Made by a program: the position numbers and the translations under genes. From positions 100,006,501-100,070,500 of the forward strand of contig CM060883.1 of assembly GCA_030762935.1 (NCBI GenBank): DNA of 64,000 bases. The letters run 5' to 3'. Origin of the DNA: Hymenopus coronatus. Taxonomy: Eukaryota > Arthropoda > Insecta > Mantodea > Hymenopodidae. The notes under the pieces are model-generated. The model worked only from the letters and a program-made list of their open reading frames with translations. It did not search any database and was not told the DNA's origin. Shown one piece after another: positions 30,791-41,583 of this stretch. The stretch's first letter is position 1; each line of letters begins with the position of its first letter.

Positions 30791-33560
30791 TTATCCAACA
30801 TTAAAATCAAGATTTTTCCTAAATTTCTTCAGAGACAGGGGACAACCCCGAAAGGCTGCTCCAGGCAATTCATTCCAGTCTTTTATGGTTCTATTTACAA
30901 AGGAGAACTTTCCCACGTCAGTTCTGTATCTTCTAACCTTAATTTTGAACGGATGATCGTTTCGTGCATAGTAAGTTGGGTTTTCCAGTTTGTCAGTAAC
31001 GTCCTCCCATGCGTTTAAGCCAGTGTAAGCTTTAAATAAAGCGCACAACCTCTGTTTCTCACGCCTAACTTTCAACGGCTCCCATTTTATCTCCTCAGCG
31101 TTTGTAGGCCCAAAATATTTACCCCTTTTTATGAATTTTATAGCCCTTTTCTGGATCTTTTCTAACGAGTCGATTTGATTTACTCTATACGAGTCCCAAC
31201 AAGTTACTCCAAATTCCATGACCGGCCGCACTAAGGACTTGTATGCGATTTCCCTGGACTTTGCACTCCCCTTTTTTAAAATCCTCATTAAGAAGTGGAG
31301 TGTTTTCCACGCTTTCTTAGATACAGAATTTACCTGCTCGTCCCATCCAGCGTTACTCGCCAAGTAAACTCCCAAGTATTTGCAGCTGTCCACCTGTGGA
31401 ATTTTTTCCCCACCCATGTGATAGTTCTGCAGAATTTTTTCCTTAGATCTATTAAATGCAATTGACTTACTTTTGCCAGCATTAATTTTCCTTTTATTTG
31501 CAGCAGCCCAATCACTAATTTCATTTAAATCACCCTGAAGAGCAGTCTCATTTTCAACATTTCTAATTTTATTGTAAATAATACAATCGTCTGCAAACAA
31601 CCTTATCTGGCATTTTATATTGACAGTTATGTCATTTACAAAAATAAGAAAAAGTAATGGCCCCAGTACTGAGCCTTGGGGTACTCCCGAGACTACCATA
31701 CCCCTTTCAGGTAGCTCCTTGCCTACTTTTACCCTTTGCGATCTTCCTTCCAAAAGTTGTTTAACCCATAGAACTACGCGTTTATCAATTCCTGTAGCAG
31801 TTAGGTTCTGGATAAGTAAATTATATGATACAACATCAAAAGCTTTGGAAAAATCTATCACCACTGCATCTGTTCTTCCCCCTGCATCCACCTCCTCTGC
31901 TAAATCTTGAAATAATGACGTTATCTGGCTTTCACACGAGTATCCAGGTCTAAATCCATGTTGCGCTTTATTGAACCATTTTTTGTTTTCTAATTCCTCC
32001 CGTATGTATTCCACAATTAAATGTTCCATCAATTTGCACACTACTGAAGTTAGGCTGACTGGTCGATAATTATTTAGTTCTGTTTTATTTCCCCCTTTAT
32101 GAATTGGAACTACAATCGCGGTTTTCCAGTCTTCTGGTAAGGCACAGTTATTTATTGACATATTAAATAAAAGCATTAGGTACAGAATCATGGATTCCCC
32201 TCCAATTTTTAGTATTTCGGTCGGTATATTATCAGGCCCCCTCGACTTTCGATTTTGCAACATTCTGATCCTTCTGCGCAATTTGGATGCCATTATTTGA
32301 AAAACGGAATTTCCACTATCCTCAATTTCCAATTTATAATTATAATCCGTTTTGTTAAAAACAGACACAAAATGTGAATTTAATGCCTTCGCTTTTTCTT
32401 TATCGTTCAATATGGCAATTCCATTTTCCTTGAGTTCTGGTATGCCAAGTTTATTTCCCCTGCGTCTACTTACATAATTGTAAAAATATTTCCAGCTATT
32501 ATTGGTCCCGCTAAGAATTTGTTCTAAGAACCGCTCCTGGGCTTGCAACGTTTCGTCTTTCAATTGTTTAGCTAATTCTTTATATCTGTTAAAATGCCAA
32601 TCTGACTTCTTCCGTTTATGAAACGCGCATCTAGACTTTCGTTTAAGTATTCTGATGGATCTTGTATAATATTCTGGATCATTATTTTGTTTGATAACTT
32701 TGTATGGAACGTATTTCTTTATTGATTCCGAAATAAGTATTTTGAAGCTATCCCATGCTGCATCTACATTTGTTGCAGATTTTACAAACAGGCAAAACTG
32801 CTTTTTGAGAAAAGTCTGAATTCCATCTACGTCTGCTCTGCAGAAGTTAAAACTAATAATTTCCTCTCCTCCAAACCGGTTTCGCACCTTCCAGCTTATG
32901 TCTAATTGTACACAGCTGTGGTCACTTACATCTGGAAAAACCTCACATGCGCTAAACAATGACTCAGGTCTGCATAGAAACACGTCCAGTACAGCCGATT
33001 TCCGGGTATCTGTTTTGACTACCTACGAAAACCCATGATCCCAAACCAGAAGGTTAACAACACATTGAGCTTCGCCTCCTAATAACTGCCCATTCCAGTT
33101 TACATTTGGCAAATTTAGATCTCCTGCTAAAATAACATTTTATGCCGTTTCCGAAGAAATTTTTTCCACTAGTTTATGAAGAGTTTTAAAGTTAGTTTCG
33201 CCAGGTGGTCTGTAACACGCTATTAATGTAATGCTATTTGCTTCGTTTTCATGATCGATAATTTCAATGGCCATCATTTCTATGTCTTCTTCCAACCACA
33301 ATATCTTACTGCTTAACTCTAACTTGGTACAAATAAAAATTCCCCCTCCCCTTCCTTCCCTGTCCCTCCTAAACACCCTGTAATCTGATCTAAATATCTC
33401 CACGTCATTAATATCAACACTTGAGCCATGACTCCATACCTATAATCACACTTGGGTTACTTATTTCCATTAAATTCCAAAATTCTAATGTTTTGTTTAT
33501 GATGCTTCGGCAATTTACCTGTAACAGCCTTAAGGAATGTGCCCCTACCTGAGAATCGTC
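30791..33560 (-). pseudogene. CR1-like ORF2: endonuclease and reverse transcriptase
   Basis: After the ORF1 stop the minus strand gives LLQVNCRSIINKTLEFWNLM and IIGMESWL (endonuclease start). After a frameshift come FRSDYRVFRRDREGRGGGIF, IACYRPPGE, ILAGDLNLPNVNWNG and SDHSCVQLDI. From 32983 to 30791 one frame is open for 730 codons. It contains AIVVPIHKGGNKTELNNYRP, SLTSVVCKLMEHLI, QHGFRPGYSCESQI, AVVIDFSKAFDVV (motif A), VSGVPQGSVLGPLLFLIFVN (motif B), IRLFADDCIIY (motif C) and a thumb ending in CPLSLKKFRKNLDFNVG. No RNase H follows, unlike LINE-H and the I-type LINE. The endonuclease has at least one frameshift and in-frame stops near 33020-33150, so the copy cannot move, but the RT region is intact. 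Confidence 0.92.
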
Positions 33561-33578
33561 GCTTCCCCGAAGCCGTTT

Positions 33579-34454
33579 TCAGTGCTGCCCGGTGACACCG
33601 CTCCACTCGGATACCCTCGTGAACAATGCTGCCAACTTTGAAGTTCCTCTTCTGTTTAGGTGAACACCATCCCGTCCATAGTCCCAGTCGTCAATCCAGG
33701 AATTTGAGTCCACAAACTGCACATCCAGTCGTTCAGCCACCCATGAAAATGCGTCGTTTACCTGCATTACCTTCCTCCAGTTGATACCGCATCGCCTCAA
33801 AACTCCACTGATGACAATGTTTGCTGAGGGAAACAGTGCCTTTGTCTTCTTAACTAAATCATACATGTCTCCCATCACATAGAACTCCTTCGTAGGTCAT
33901 TACTTCCGTGTAATACGATGGTCCGGTAGTTGCTTTCTTCCTCCTCTCGCTTCTTCTCAATTTCCCTCAGAAGGCCGTCCGTCTTTATGCCAGGATAGCA
34001 AGCTACCTTTGCATTTGTAGTTCCCGCGTATCTAACGATAGAGTCGCCGATGATCAAACATGGTTTCTCCTCTTTCTTTAGGTCATCTCCCCGTGTCTCC
34101 CTCAGTAAGCGGTTTTCTTCTTTAAGCTTCCGAATAATATCTTCCGCTGTTTTCAGCTTGTTGCATAAGCCTTGTAGTTCCTCCTGCAGCTGCTCCAATT
34201 TTTTATCATTTGCGGTGACGGTCACATCTCTCCTGCAGTCCTTACATGACCAGTTTTCTTCTATGTTCTGTTCTCTCTTAATTTTTTGACAGCCAAAATG
34301 GTACCATCTCGCGCATGAAATACAAAAGTCCGGTCCTCAGTGCTTTGTTGCAGCTTCCATATCTTTCATCACCTACAGGTCCTGGATTTATTTCAACTCC
34401 TCCTATCACAAGCAGGGCTAGTAATACAAAAGCCATAAAATAATAATTCTTCAT
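33579..34454 (-). pseudogene. CR1-like ORF1: 2A-like peptide, PHD-like finger, coiled coil, esterase
   Basis: The frame starts at the ATG complementary to 34452-34454. Residues about 4-17 are hydrophobic (YYFMAFVLLALLVI), followed at 18-26 by GGVEINPGP, a near match to the 2A consensus D-V/I-E-x-N-P-G-P. A frameshift near 34330 leads into a PHD-like finger, SCNK..., then FCISCARWYHFGCQKI and NWSCKDC. A coiled coil (KLEQLQEELQGLCNKLKTAE) follows. Next is an SGNH/GDSL-type esterase: block I CLIIGDSIVRY, block III VLHGSNDLRR and, after another frameshift near 33880, block V YGRDGVHLNRRG with the Asp-His pair. The stop follows SGVTGQH. Esterase-bearing ORF1 proteins are known from CR1/L2 LINEs. 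In such elements 2A-like N-termini have been reported to cause ribosome skipping or to act as signal sequences. Confidence 0.85.
34377..34403 (-). other. 2A-like (ribosome-skipping) motif at CR1 ORF1 N-terminus
   Basis: The nine codons read GGVEINPGP on the minus strand. The NPGP core, where ribosome skipping occurs between Gly and the final Pro, is intact, as is the Glu two residues before Asn. The Asp expected at the second position is Gly, which in studied 2A peptides usually lowers or abolishes activity. The upstream 17 residues are hydrophobic, as in signal-peptide-like 2A sequences. Confidence 0.75.
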
Positions 34455-34612
34455 AGTTTCCGTAGCTCCAGTCGCCTGTCTACCTGCTTTCCGCGGTCAC
34501 CTGCCCGACCACATTCCTACCCTCGCCCGGTAAACAACCAGAGCCACACTCATTGTTCTGCTGCTACCTGCCTCCCACTGGTACGTCCGCACTGCTCGAG
34601 ATCCCAAACCAA

Positions 34613-34826
34613 TGTGTTTTTTCCATGTTAATTTTGTATCAAAAACAATACCTAAATATTTGGTTTCACGTGTTTCAGTTCAAGGGAAATGTTTATTGGT
34701 TTCTTCCTTAGTGTAAATAGTTGATAACTTGTTTTCTGTGTATTCATTTTTATTAAATTATTAAATGTCCAATTCTGTAATGTTGTCAAGGATTATTGTG
34801 CTATATTTATTAATTGTTCATTTTGA
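34613..34826 (-). pseudogene. LINE-H RT connection segment between two insertions
   Basis: The minus strand reads NEQLINIAQ, LTTLQNWTFNNLIKMN, TQKTSYQLFTLRKKPIN and, after one shift, KYLGIVFDTKLTWKKHIG. This is the part of LINE RTs that follows the catalytic box. The left side joins in frame across HN copy B to FADDVILWNSKPKN. Confidence 0.8.
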
Positions 34827-34831
34827 TTTTT

Positions 34832-35616
34832 ACTTTCTCTATACATGCTATGTATATAGTGTATAGAGAAGGTATTGCACTCCACCAAAAAATTCGATAC
34901 CGAGATTTCACCGGAAATATATGTTTTAGGGTCCCCTGTATCCAAAAAAAGTGTTTTCAGAAAAAGGTCCATGTGTGGGTGTGTGTGTGTCTGTGAACAC
35001 GATAACTCAAAAATGAAAAGTCGGTAAAATAGCAAACTTGGTATTTAAGTTAGTATATTCCAGGAATGCACATGAAGATTTTGAGAAAAATCCCTCCACC
35101 CCAAAGTACCCTTTACATGGAACTTTTTTCGAAAATTTTGATTTTCTAAAAAATTGCTCTAACGATTTTGGTTAAAATATTGTATATTAAAGATATTTAT
35201 ATGACAAATAAAATGTATATTTTGAATTTTCTGGGAATAGCCTCTGAAGACCACTTTATTCTTGGTCAATTTTATGGAATTTTGCATAACTGCTAAACCG
35301 TAAGAGATGGACAAAAACTTCACAAATGTAGAGCACCTTAAAACACATAATTTATATTAAATACATTTTTTTCATGGAGTTGATTGTTTTTGACAGGACT
35401 TTGTGAACTTGTGTCGATACAAACAAAGGAACTTCAGTCGCAGAGCAACCAGCTTTTGACTGTCACTTTAACCTATGGTACCCCCTTATTTCGCTTCTAC
35501 TAACAAGGAAGCAAGTAATAAGACTATTTCTGCTAATTTTTGCTCCATTAGATGAAGTAAATAGAATAAGTTGTTGCAGTGATATAGAGAAAGTCATGTG
35601 AATGGAACACATCAGA
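34832..35616 (-). mobile_element. HN element copy B, inserted in the LINE-H RT frame
   Basis: On the + strand it runs from ACTTTCTCTATAC at 34832, next to the palindrome CTATGTATATAGTGTATAGAG, through a GT microsatellite (34976-34991) to GTTCCATTCACATGACTTTC (complement) and ATCAGA at 35616. It is flanked by T5 on the left and T6 on the right. Removing it together with one A5/T5 joins LINE-H codons for WNSKPKNQNEQLIN without a gap, which fixes the insertion point. Confidence 0.85.
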
Positions 35617-35622
35617 TTTTTT

Positions 35623-37690
35623 GGTTTAGAATTCCATAAGATTACATCATCTGCAAACATTACATCTTTTTTGTAACTAGTATGGAAGATCATTGATATA
35701 AATATTAAAGAGTGTTGTACTAAGGATACTGCTTTGAGGTATGTCATGGTGTGTCTGTTGATATTTTTATAATTTATCAATATATTTGGTAGCAATAAAG
35801 CATTGAATAATGAATTCACTGATCCAATGTAACTTATTGCCTTGGATTCCTAGAATTCTAAGTTTATCAAGTAGTTTGTATCTCCAAATACAATCATATG
35901 CTCCTTGAAAGTCAATAAATATTTCTAGAGTTTCTTTTCTTTTACTTAAACCATTTTTAATGTTCTTGACTAAGATTTAAAATCTGTTCATTTGTTGAAT
36001 GGTGTTTTCTAAATCCTGCTTGTTTAGTTGAAATTAAGTTATTTTTTTCTAGAAACCAATTTAAATGGTTGAAAATAATTTCTTCCATGATCTTTGCTAA
36101 TACATTGGTAAGTTCTATTGGATGATAACTTGAAAAATTTTCTGCTGGTTTATTTAATTCCAAAATAAGTATTATTATTGATTTCTTCCATTCATCTGAT
36201 ACTTTTGTATTCCATGACATATTAATGAGATTTAGGAGTGTTAATTTTGCTTTTTTTTTCCCAGATGTTTGATGAATTCTGTATGTATATTATCAGGTCT
36301 TGGAGATTTTTTTAATTTTAAGTTATTAATTCCAATGTTCAATTCTTTACTATTGAATTGCTGAGTAAATATATTATCTTTAAGTTTAGTTGTAGTTTTT
36401 ATGTATTCTTTAATATTTTTGTTCTATTTTGTTATTTGCAGATAATTTATAGGTATTGGCGTAGTATTTATTAAATTTACTAGCTATTTCAATGTCATCT
36501 GTAATTATTTTTTTATTATTATTATTATTATTATAAATAGGAGATATTTTTTTTTTTTTTGTCTGTCTTGTTTTGCATGTTATGTATGCTTTTTGTGCAT
36601 CTTTTCTACAGGCCATGTTCTATAGAAAATTATTAAAATGTTCTCTTTTGGTGTTGTTAATTTCTTCTTTGAATTGAGCACTTAATTTTCTCCAATTTTG
36701 TACTTCTTTTGGATCTTTAGATTTTTCTGCTGTGATTCTGGCCTGATCTCTTTCTTTTTTCATTTTGTCTAGTTGTGAGTTCCAAAAAGGTTTATGGTAT
36801 TTAGTAAATCTGCTTGGTATGTATTTTTTTTGCTGTTTTCAAAATTGTATCACATACACCTTTATTTAGTTTATCTGGTTTTGTTGATTCGGTTACTGGT
36901 GGTGTTTCAAATTTGGTTTCTAATTTATTTGTAAAATCTTTCCAGTTTGCCTTTTTAAAGTTCCATCTAGGTTTATGGTTTATAGGAGTTAAGTTTTTCT
37001 TTTCAAGTTGAATAGTGGCAATTATAGTTCTGTGTTCTGAGCCTGGATCTTCTAAGATTTGTTTGGAAGTTGATGAGCATTAATCTGAGGTTGCTAAAAG
37101 TAAGTGAGGGTTGGTACCTGCACCAGAATAGTGGATAAAGATTGCTGGATCTTCTTTGTGGTAAATAAGTTCTGAAGTTGTTGAATTTAGCAGGTCTTCT
37201 GTGATCTTTCCAGAATTGTTTGGTTTGTCTTATCCCCAAAGTCTTGAAATCTCCAATTATGATTGTATTTGAATTTATTGTGATATTTTCAAGATTTGGG
37301 GTATAGTTTGGGAGATTATAAATAGAACAAATTTTGAAGTGAGATCTATTTTTCCACATGTCTAGTTTAATTATTTCTATTTTGTCTGTATTGTTCAGCT
37401 CTTTAATAATTTTAAGAGATGAAGTAAGATTTTTTTCGAACTCCAACTAGCATGCCACTGCTTATTTGTCGTCCCTTAGGAAGTAAGTGCATACTAAAAT
37501 TTTCAAGTTGACAATATTTTAGTTGTTCTAATGTTAAATTTGCTTCTTAAATTGTAAATGTATCAATATTATTGTCATATATAATTTTACTTAGTTCATG
37601 TTTCTTCGCTTGCTATAGACCTCCTGTATTCCATTGTAAAATTTTTAATTTGGCATTCATATTTTGTTGTTTACCTTGGAAAAGAGTCCC
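35623..37690 (-). pseudogene. LINE-H 5' part: endonuclease and RT N-terminal half
   Basis: From 37690 downward the minus strand encodes MNAKLKILQWNTGGL, KKHELSKIIYDNNIDTF, IQEANL, LPKGRQISSGMLVGVRK and IIIGDFK, the apurinic endonuclease. Around 36220-35960 come WKKSIIILILELNKPAENFS, IELTNVLAKIMEEIIF and AGFRKHHSTNEQIL, RT palm segments. Near 35660 comes MFADDVILWNSK, the catalytic box just before HN copy B. Several stops, frameshifts and AT-rich simple repeats (for example 36515-36560) interrupt it. Confidence 0.8.
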
Positions 37691-37799
37691 CGCCCGGAAA
37701 TCCGAATGGGAGACTGTTTTACTTCCGGAATGTTTCTTTTTCCAATGGAACATCACTTTATCTGGAATGTTTTTATTAAACTTTTTGTAACCATTTAAA

Positions 37800-38240
37800 A
37801 TTAAGCACCATAAATGGTGGTTACATCACCTAAGTAAAGAAAGGTATGGACAGGAAAGCAAATTAAATAATCCCCAAGGCCTCGAATACTCTAATACCAT
37901 CGGGGTTGAAGAAAACAAGAGTTGAGTCAAGCAAGACTGGATAGGAAAGGTAAAAGAGGGGATCTGATATGTGGAAAGGAAAAAATATCAGTCCAGGTCA
38001 ATAACTCCCCAAGCTGACCAGTGCTTATTGGTGAGCAGCCCTTCCCATTAGTTCATCACATAATTTTGCTTGGATTGGTTCCTTTAAGTCTTCAAATTCT
38101 AGAAGCAATTAAGGGTCTCCTTTCTATTATAACAAAATTGATATGTGATTACTAACAGCTGAAGGTGAGGGATTGGACATTAGGCTTTTGTCAGTTAATT
38201 ATTAAAGGGTCTCCTCCCTGTTAGTAATAAAAGTCTTTCT
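37800..38240. repeat. Repeat R5, copy 1 (upstream of LINE-H)
   Basis: The block GTGGTTACATCACC... through GAATACTCTAATACCATCGG, ATATCAGTCCAGGTCAATAA and CAAGCTGACCAGTGCT recurs at 50950-51361 in the same + orientation. Here it lies next to the 5' end of LINE-H; at 51 kb it lies next to a LINE-H 3' fragment of opposite orientation. It may be the 5' untranslated region of LINE-H or an independent repeat. Confidence 0.6.
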
Positions 38241-38665
38241 GCAGCCATTTCCCTAATACGTTTTTTTCCATAAAGCTTACTGTTTTTTAAGATAAGTACC
38301 ATTTTAATTTGCACATAATCGAAACACAGCAAATGTCAACATTACATTCAACAGGTTAACTATTAATTCTTCAGCTTCTGCTGCTCTAACATCAAACACT
38401 TGCAGAATGCAAATAAACAGAAAAATTGTACATGATCTAAATATCATGGAATATGGAACTAAGGAAGCATATGAAAATTATTAAGAGCACTTTATTTATA
38501 ACAGTTAATAAAAATTAAGAAACCTTAATTACATAGTTGTGTTTTCTTTCTTCGTGAATTATGAAACTCAGTGAATAATTAAAGTAAGACAAGAACAGAA
38601 AATCAATAAAAAATTCTTTTTAATTAAAACATTAATGGGAATGCACAGTGAAGTGACTAATCAAA
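38241..38665. other. Intron, nothing recognised
   Basis: AT-rich, without motifs; ends where the Penelope inverted repeat starts. Confidence 0.5.
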
Positions 38666-39681
38666 TAGGAGTAAAAACATAGATTACACTCAAACTTCAC
38701 TCTTGAATTAAAGTAACTTACTTCGGACATGTTTTTGCCACCATTTTCAACGGAGATTCACTGATGAACTCATGGTAGCGGCCTGTGGAGCTCTCTCTTC
38801 TGCATAGAAGAATTTTGAGAGGAATTCCATTTGCTTGTGGTATGTCAAAATTTATGACCTTGTTTTTGTTTTTTAAAAATAATAGATTTTCCCAAACTGT
38901 TAATCCAATTGGATTCTGTACTAATTTTAATAACTTGGGCTCACTGTGAAAATTATGGTTTTGAGTCCAAAAATGATGTGCTACATCTGAATTATCTGTC
39001 TGTTTATATTTTAAATATCTCATGTGTTCTTTAAAATGCTGTCCAATGTTTCATTTTGTTTTTCCTATGTATACCTTTTCACATTCCTTGCAGCTAATTT
39101 TTCATATATCCCTGATTGTTTCAATGGGGGGATTTTATCTTTTGTGTTTGTATGGAGGAGGTTTTTTTAAACTGTGCTTATTAACTGGGGCTAAGTTGAA
39201 GTTCCAATTTTTGAAAATCTTTTGAAATTTTAGGTGTGCCAAAGGGTGGTAAGTGAATTTTTTGTAGCTAGTTTCTGCTTTTATTCTTTCTAGAGTGCTA
39301 ATTTCTTTTACTTTCTTCTGTTTCATGAATTTATTAATCTTTTTCTTTACCAAATGTTCTGTGTAGTAGTTCTTTTGTGCAGTTTCTATGATCCTATTAA
39401 GTTCTAATTTGTATTCCATCTGACTTAATGGTAGATTTACCAGTCTGAATGCAAGGCTGTTGATCATGGCATGTTTGTGTGAAATTGGGTTGTAGCTGTT
39501 GTTATTTATGTAGTTTCCCATCTGTGTTTCTTTGCTATAGATTCCAAATTCTAGTTTGTTATGGTTCCTGATTATTTTTAGGTCCAAGAAGGGAAGCATG
39601 CCATTTGATTCTTTTTCTATTGTGAATGTTATGAGCTGTCCTGAAGATTTAGTAATTTAAGGCTGTCCTCAACTACTTTTT
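38666..39681 (-). pseudogene. Left-arm Penelope-like 3' part (RT thumb and GIY-YIG)
   Basis: On the minus strand it encodes MLPFLDLKIIRNHNKLEFGI, KHAMINSLAFRLVNLPLSQM, a linker, then (after stops) VYIGKT-like sequence and MRYLKYKQTDNSDVAHHF, the GIY-YIG-domain region. It is the inverted counterpart of 42447-43390. ORF 39135-39599 stays open for 154 codons. Confidence 0.8.
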
Positions 39682-40564
39682 ACTTTCTCTATACTCACTA
39701 TGTACATAGTGTATAGAGAATGTTTTGCACTCCACCAAAAAATTTGATACCGAGATTTCACCGGAAATATATGTTTTAGGGTCCCCTGTATCCAAAAAAA
39801 GTACTTTCATAAAAGTGTGTGTGTGTGTGTGTGTGTGGGCGTGCGCGTTTGCGTGCGTGCGTGGGTGTGTGTGTGTGCGCGTGTGTACACGATAACTCAA
39901 AAACGAAAAGTCAGTAAAATACCAAACTTGGTATTTATGTTTAGTATCTTCCAGGAATGCGACACGATGATTTTGAGAAAAATCCCCCCACCCCAAACTA
40001 CCCTTTACATGGAACTTTTTTCGAAAATTTTGATTTTCTAAAAAATTGCTCTAACGATTTTGATTATAATATCGTATATTAAAGTTATTTTCCTGACATA
40101 AAATGTATATTTTGAATTTTCTGGGAATAGCCTCTGAAGACTACTTTATTCTGGATGAATTTTTCATAACTACTAAACCGTGAGAGATGGACAAAAACTT
40201 AACCCACAAAAAATGTAGAGCACGTTAAAACACACAATTTATGTTATATACATTTTTTTCATGGATTGGATCGTTTTTGAGATATTCCTTTTTCTTGGTT
40301 TCAGCTTTGAAAAACTTATACTTTTCTCATACAGGAATTTGTCAACTCGTGTCCATACAAAGGAACATCAGTCACACAGCAACCAGCTTTTGGCTTTCAC
40401 TTTAACCTATGGTACTCCCTTATTTCGCTTCTACTTACAATAAAGCAAGAAATAAGAGTATATCTGCTAATTCTTCTTGATTAGCATGAAATAAATAAAA
40501 GATAAGCTTATTAATAATAATTTACAGAGATATAGAGAAAGTCATGTGAATGGAACACGTCAGA
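39682..40564 (-). mobile_element. HN element copy C, in the left Penelope arm
   Basis: It runs from ACTTTCTCTATACTCACTAT at 39682, through a GT/GC microsatellite at about 39814-39890, to GTCATGTGAATGGAACACGT and CAGA at 40564, followed by T6. The same host position is occupied by copy D in the right arm, so the insertion predates the inverted duplication. Confidence 0.85.
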
Positions 40565-40748
40565 TTTTTTGTTTACTATTGCTACTATGTCGTCTACTTA
40601 TCTATTACAAGTTTTGTATATTTGTGTGAAGGCTGTGGTTATGTGGATTTCTAAATTACTGATGTACATGTGTGCAAGTATTGGGGATAATGGATTTCCC
40701 ATGGCTAAACCATACTTTGGGAATAAAATTTGCCTCTGAATGTAAAGT

Positions 40749-41583
40749 AGATTTAATCAGAGCAGAATGTGAAAAAACTTTCGAACAATTAAAAAAATCC
40801 CAGAGCCACTACAATCCTCTTCAGAGAGTGCTAAAATCGCTAAACAAAAAGGAGGTTTTCTTCACAAAAGCCAACTAAGGAAATAAAATAGTAGTGATGG
40901 ACAAATCAGATTATGAAAACAACATGGAAAAACTTTTGCAGTCAGAAGAATATGTGGAAATTCCAAAAGATCCCACCCCAAAATATACAAAATCTTTACA
41001 TGAAACCTTAGACATTGTAAAATTAAACAGTGATGCCAACAAAATGAAACTAATTCCAAGTAACCCCTGCACAACAAGAATATATGGACTACCAAAAATA
41101 CATAAACCAGGAAATAAAATGCGACCTATTGAAAACACCATCAACTCTCCCACATACCAACTAGCAAATTGGCTCACAAAACAGTTACAAACCCTACAAC
41201 AGTTTAAGTATAAAAAGTTCCTTTTAATTAATAGAACAAATGAAACAAAAAGACCTAAGTGATGATGACATGTTTGTTTCGTAGTATTATTTTTCCCCAG
41301 CATTCCAAGAGCATTTTGGTACTGAAAAAGTGGCTACCTACCACAGACATTTCTAGTGAAATAGCAGAAGACTTACTTAAGCTAACACAATTATATATTG
41401 AGCAAACCCACTTTACATTCAGAGGCAAATTTTATTCACAAAATTATGGTTTAGCCATTATCCCCAATACATGCAGACAAATACATGAGTAATTTAGAAA
41501 TCCACATAACCACAGCCTTCCCACAAATATACAAAACTTGTAATAGATAAGTAGACGACATTGTGGCAATACTGAACAAAAAA
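40749..41583 (+). pseudogene. Penelope-like reverse transcriptase
   Basis: The + strand reads DLIRAECEKTFEQLKKSQSH, FFTKAN*GNKIVVMDKSDY (one stop where Lys is usual), RIYGLPKIHKPGNKMRPI and NSPTYQLANWLTKQLQ. After a frameshift follow DDDMFVSFDISSLFPSIP (motif A) and, later, YGLAIIP near 41440 and VDDIVAILNKKSD at 41548-41585 (motif C). A PKIHKP.....RPI block and S-F-D-I-xx-L-F-x-x-I-P are hallmarks of Penelope-like RTs. HN copy D interrupts the frame right after motif C. The N-terminus is missing, cut at the inverted-repeat junction. Confidence 0.88.

Larger units (their letters stand above)
30480..34612 (-). mobile_element. CR1-like LINE inserted in LINE-H
   Basis: A minus-strand non-LTR element of about 4.1 kb. 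The 5' region (34612-34455) is GC-rich with CGGTAAACAACCAGAGCCAC on the + strand. ORF1 lies at about 34454-33579 and ORF2 at about 33560-30791. The 3' region includes GGTGATACCCACTTGCAGAG on the minus strand and ends near a TAATAA-rich stretch at about 30485-30520. It interrupts the LINE-H frame between KYLGIVFDTKLTWKKHIG (left at 34620) and LLERLAGKKWG (30470). A few LINE-H codons seem lost at the junction and no clear target-site duplication was found. ORF1 architecture (PHD-like finger plus esterase) is typical of CR1/L2 elements. Confidence 0.85.
28990..37800 (-). mobile_element. LINE-H: old I-like LINE, split by two later insertions
   Basis: Minus-strand pieces in 5' to 3' order form one element. 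They are the endonuclease (about 37690-36990), RT up to the active site (about 36620-35623), the RT connection (34826-34613), then thumb, RNase H and C-terminal knuckle (30480-29080). The gaps are filled by the HN element B (34832-35616) and a CR1-like LINE (about 30480-34612). Reading frames meet across both gaps. Many stops show that LINE-H is much older than the I-type LINE at 22.4 kb. Fragments of the same family lie at 4228-4475 and 51362-51690. Confidence 0.85.

Noticed and set aside
39817..39900. CRISPR-like or Z-DNA regulatory reading of GT/GC-rich stretches
   Set aside because: These are the internal microsatellites of HN elements and recur at the same position in other copies. No spacer-repeat structure exists and the genome is eukaryotic.
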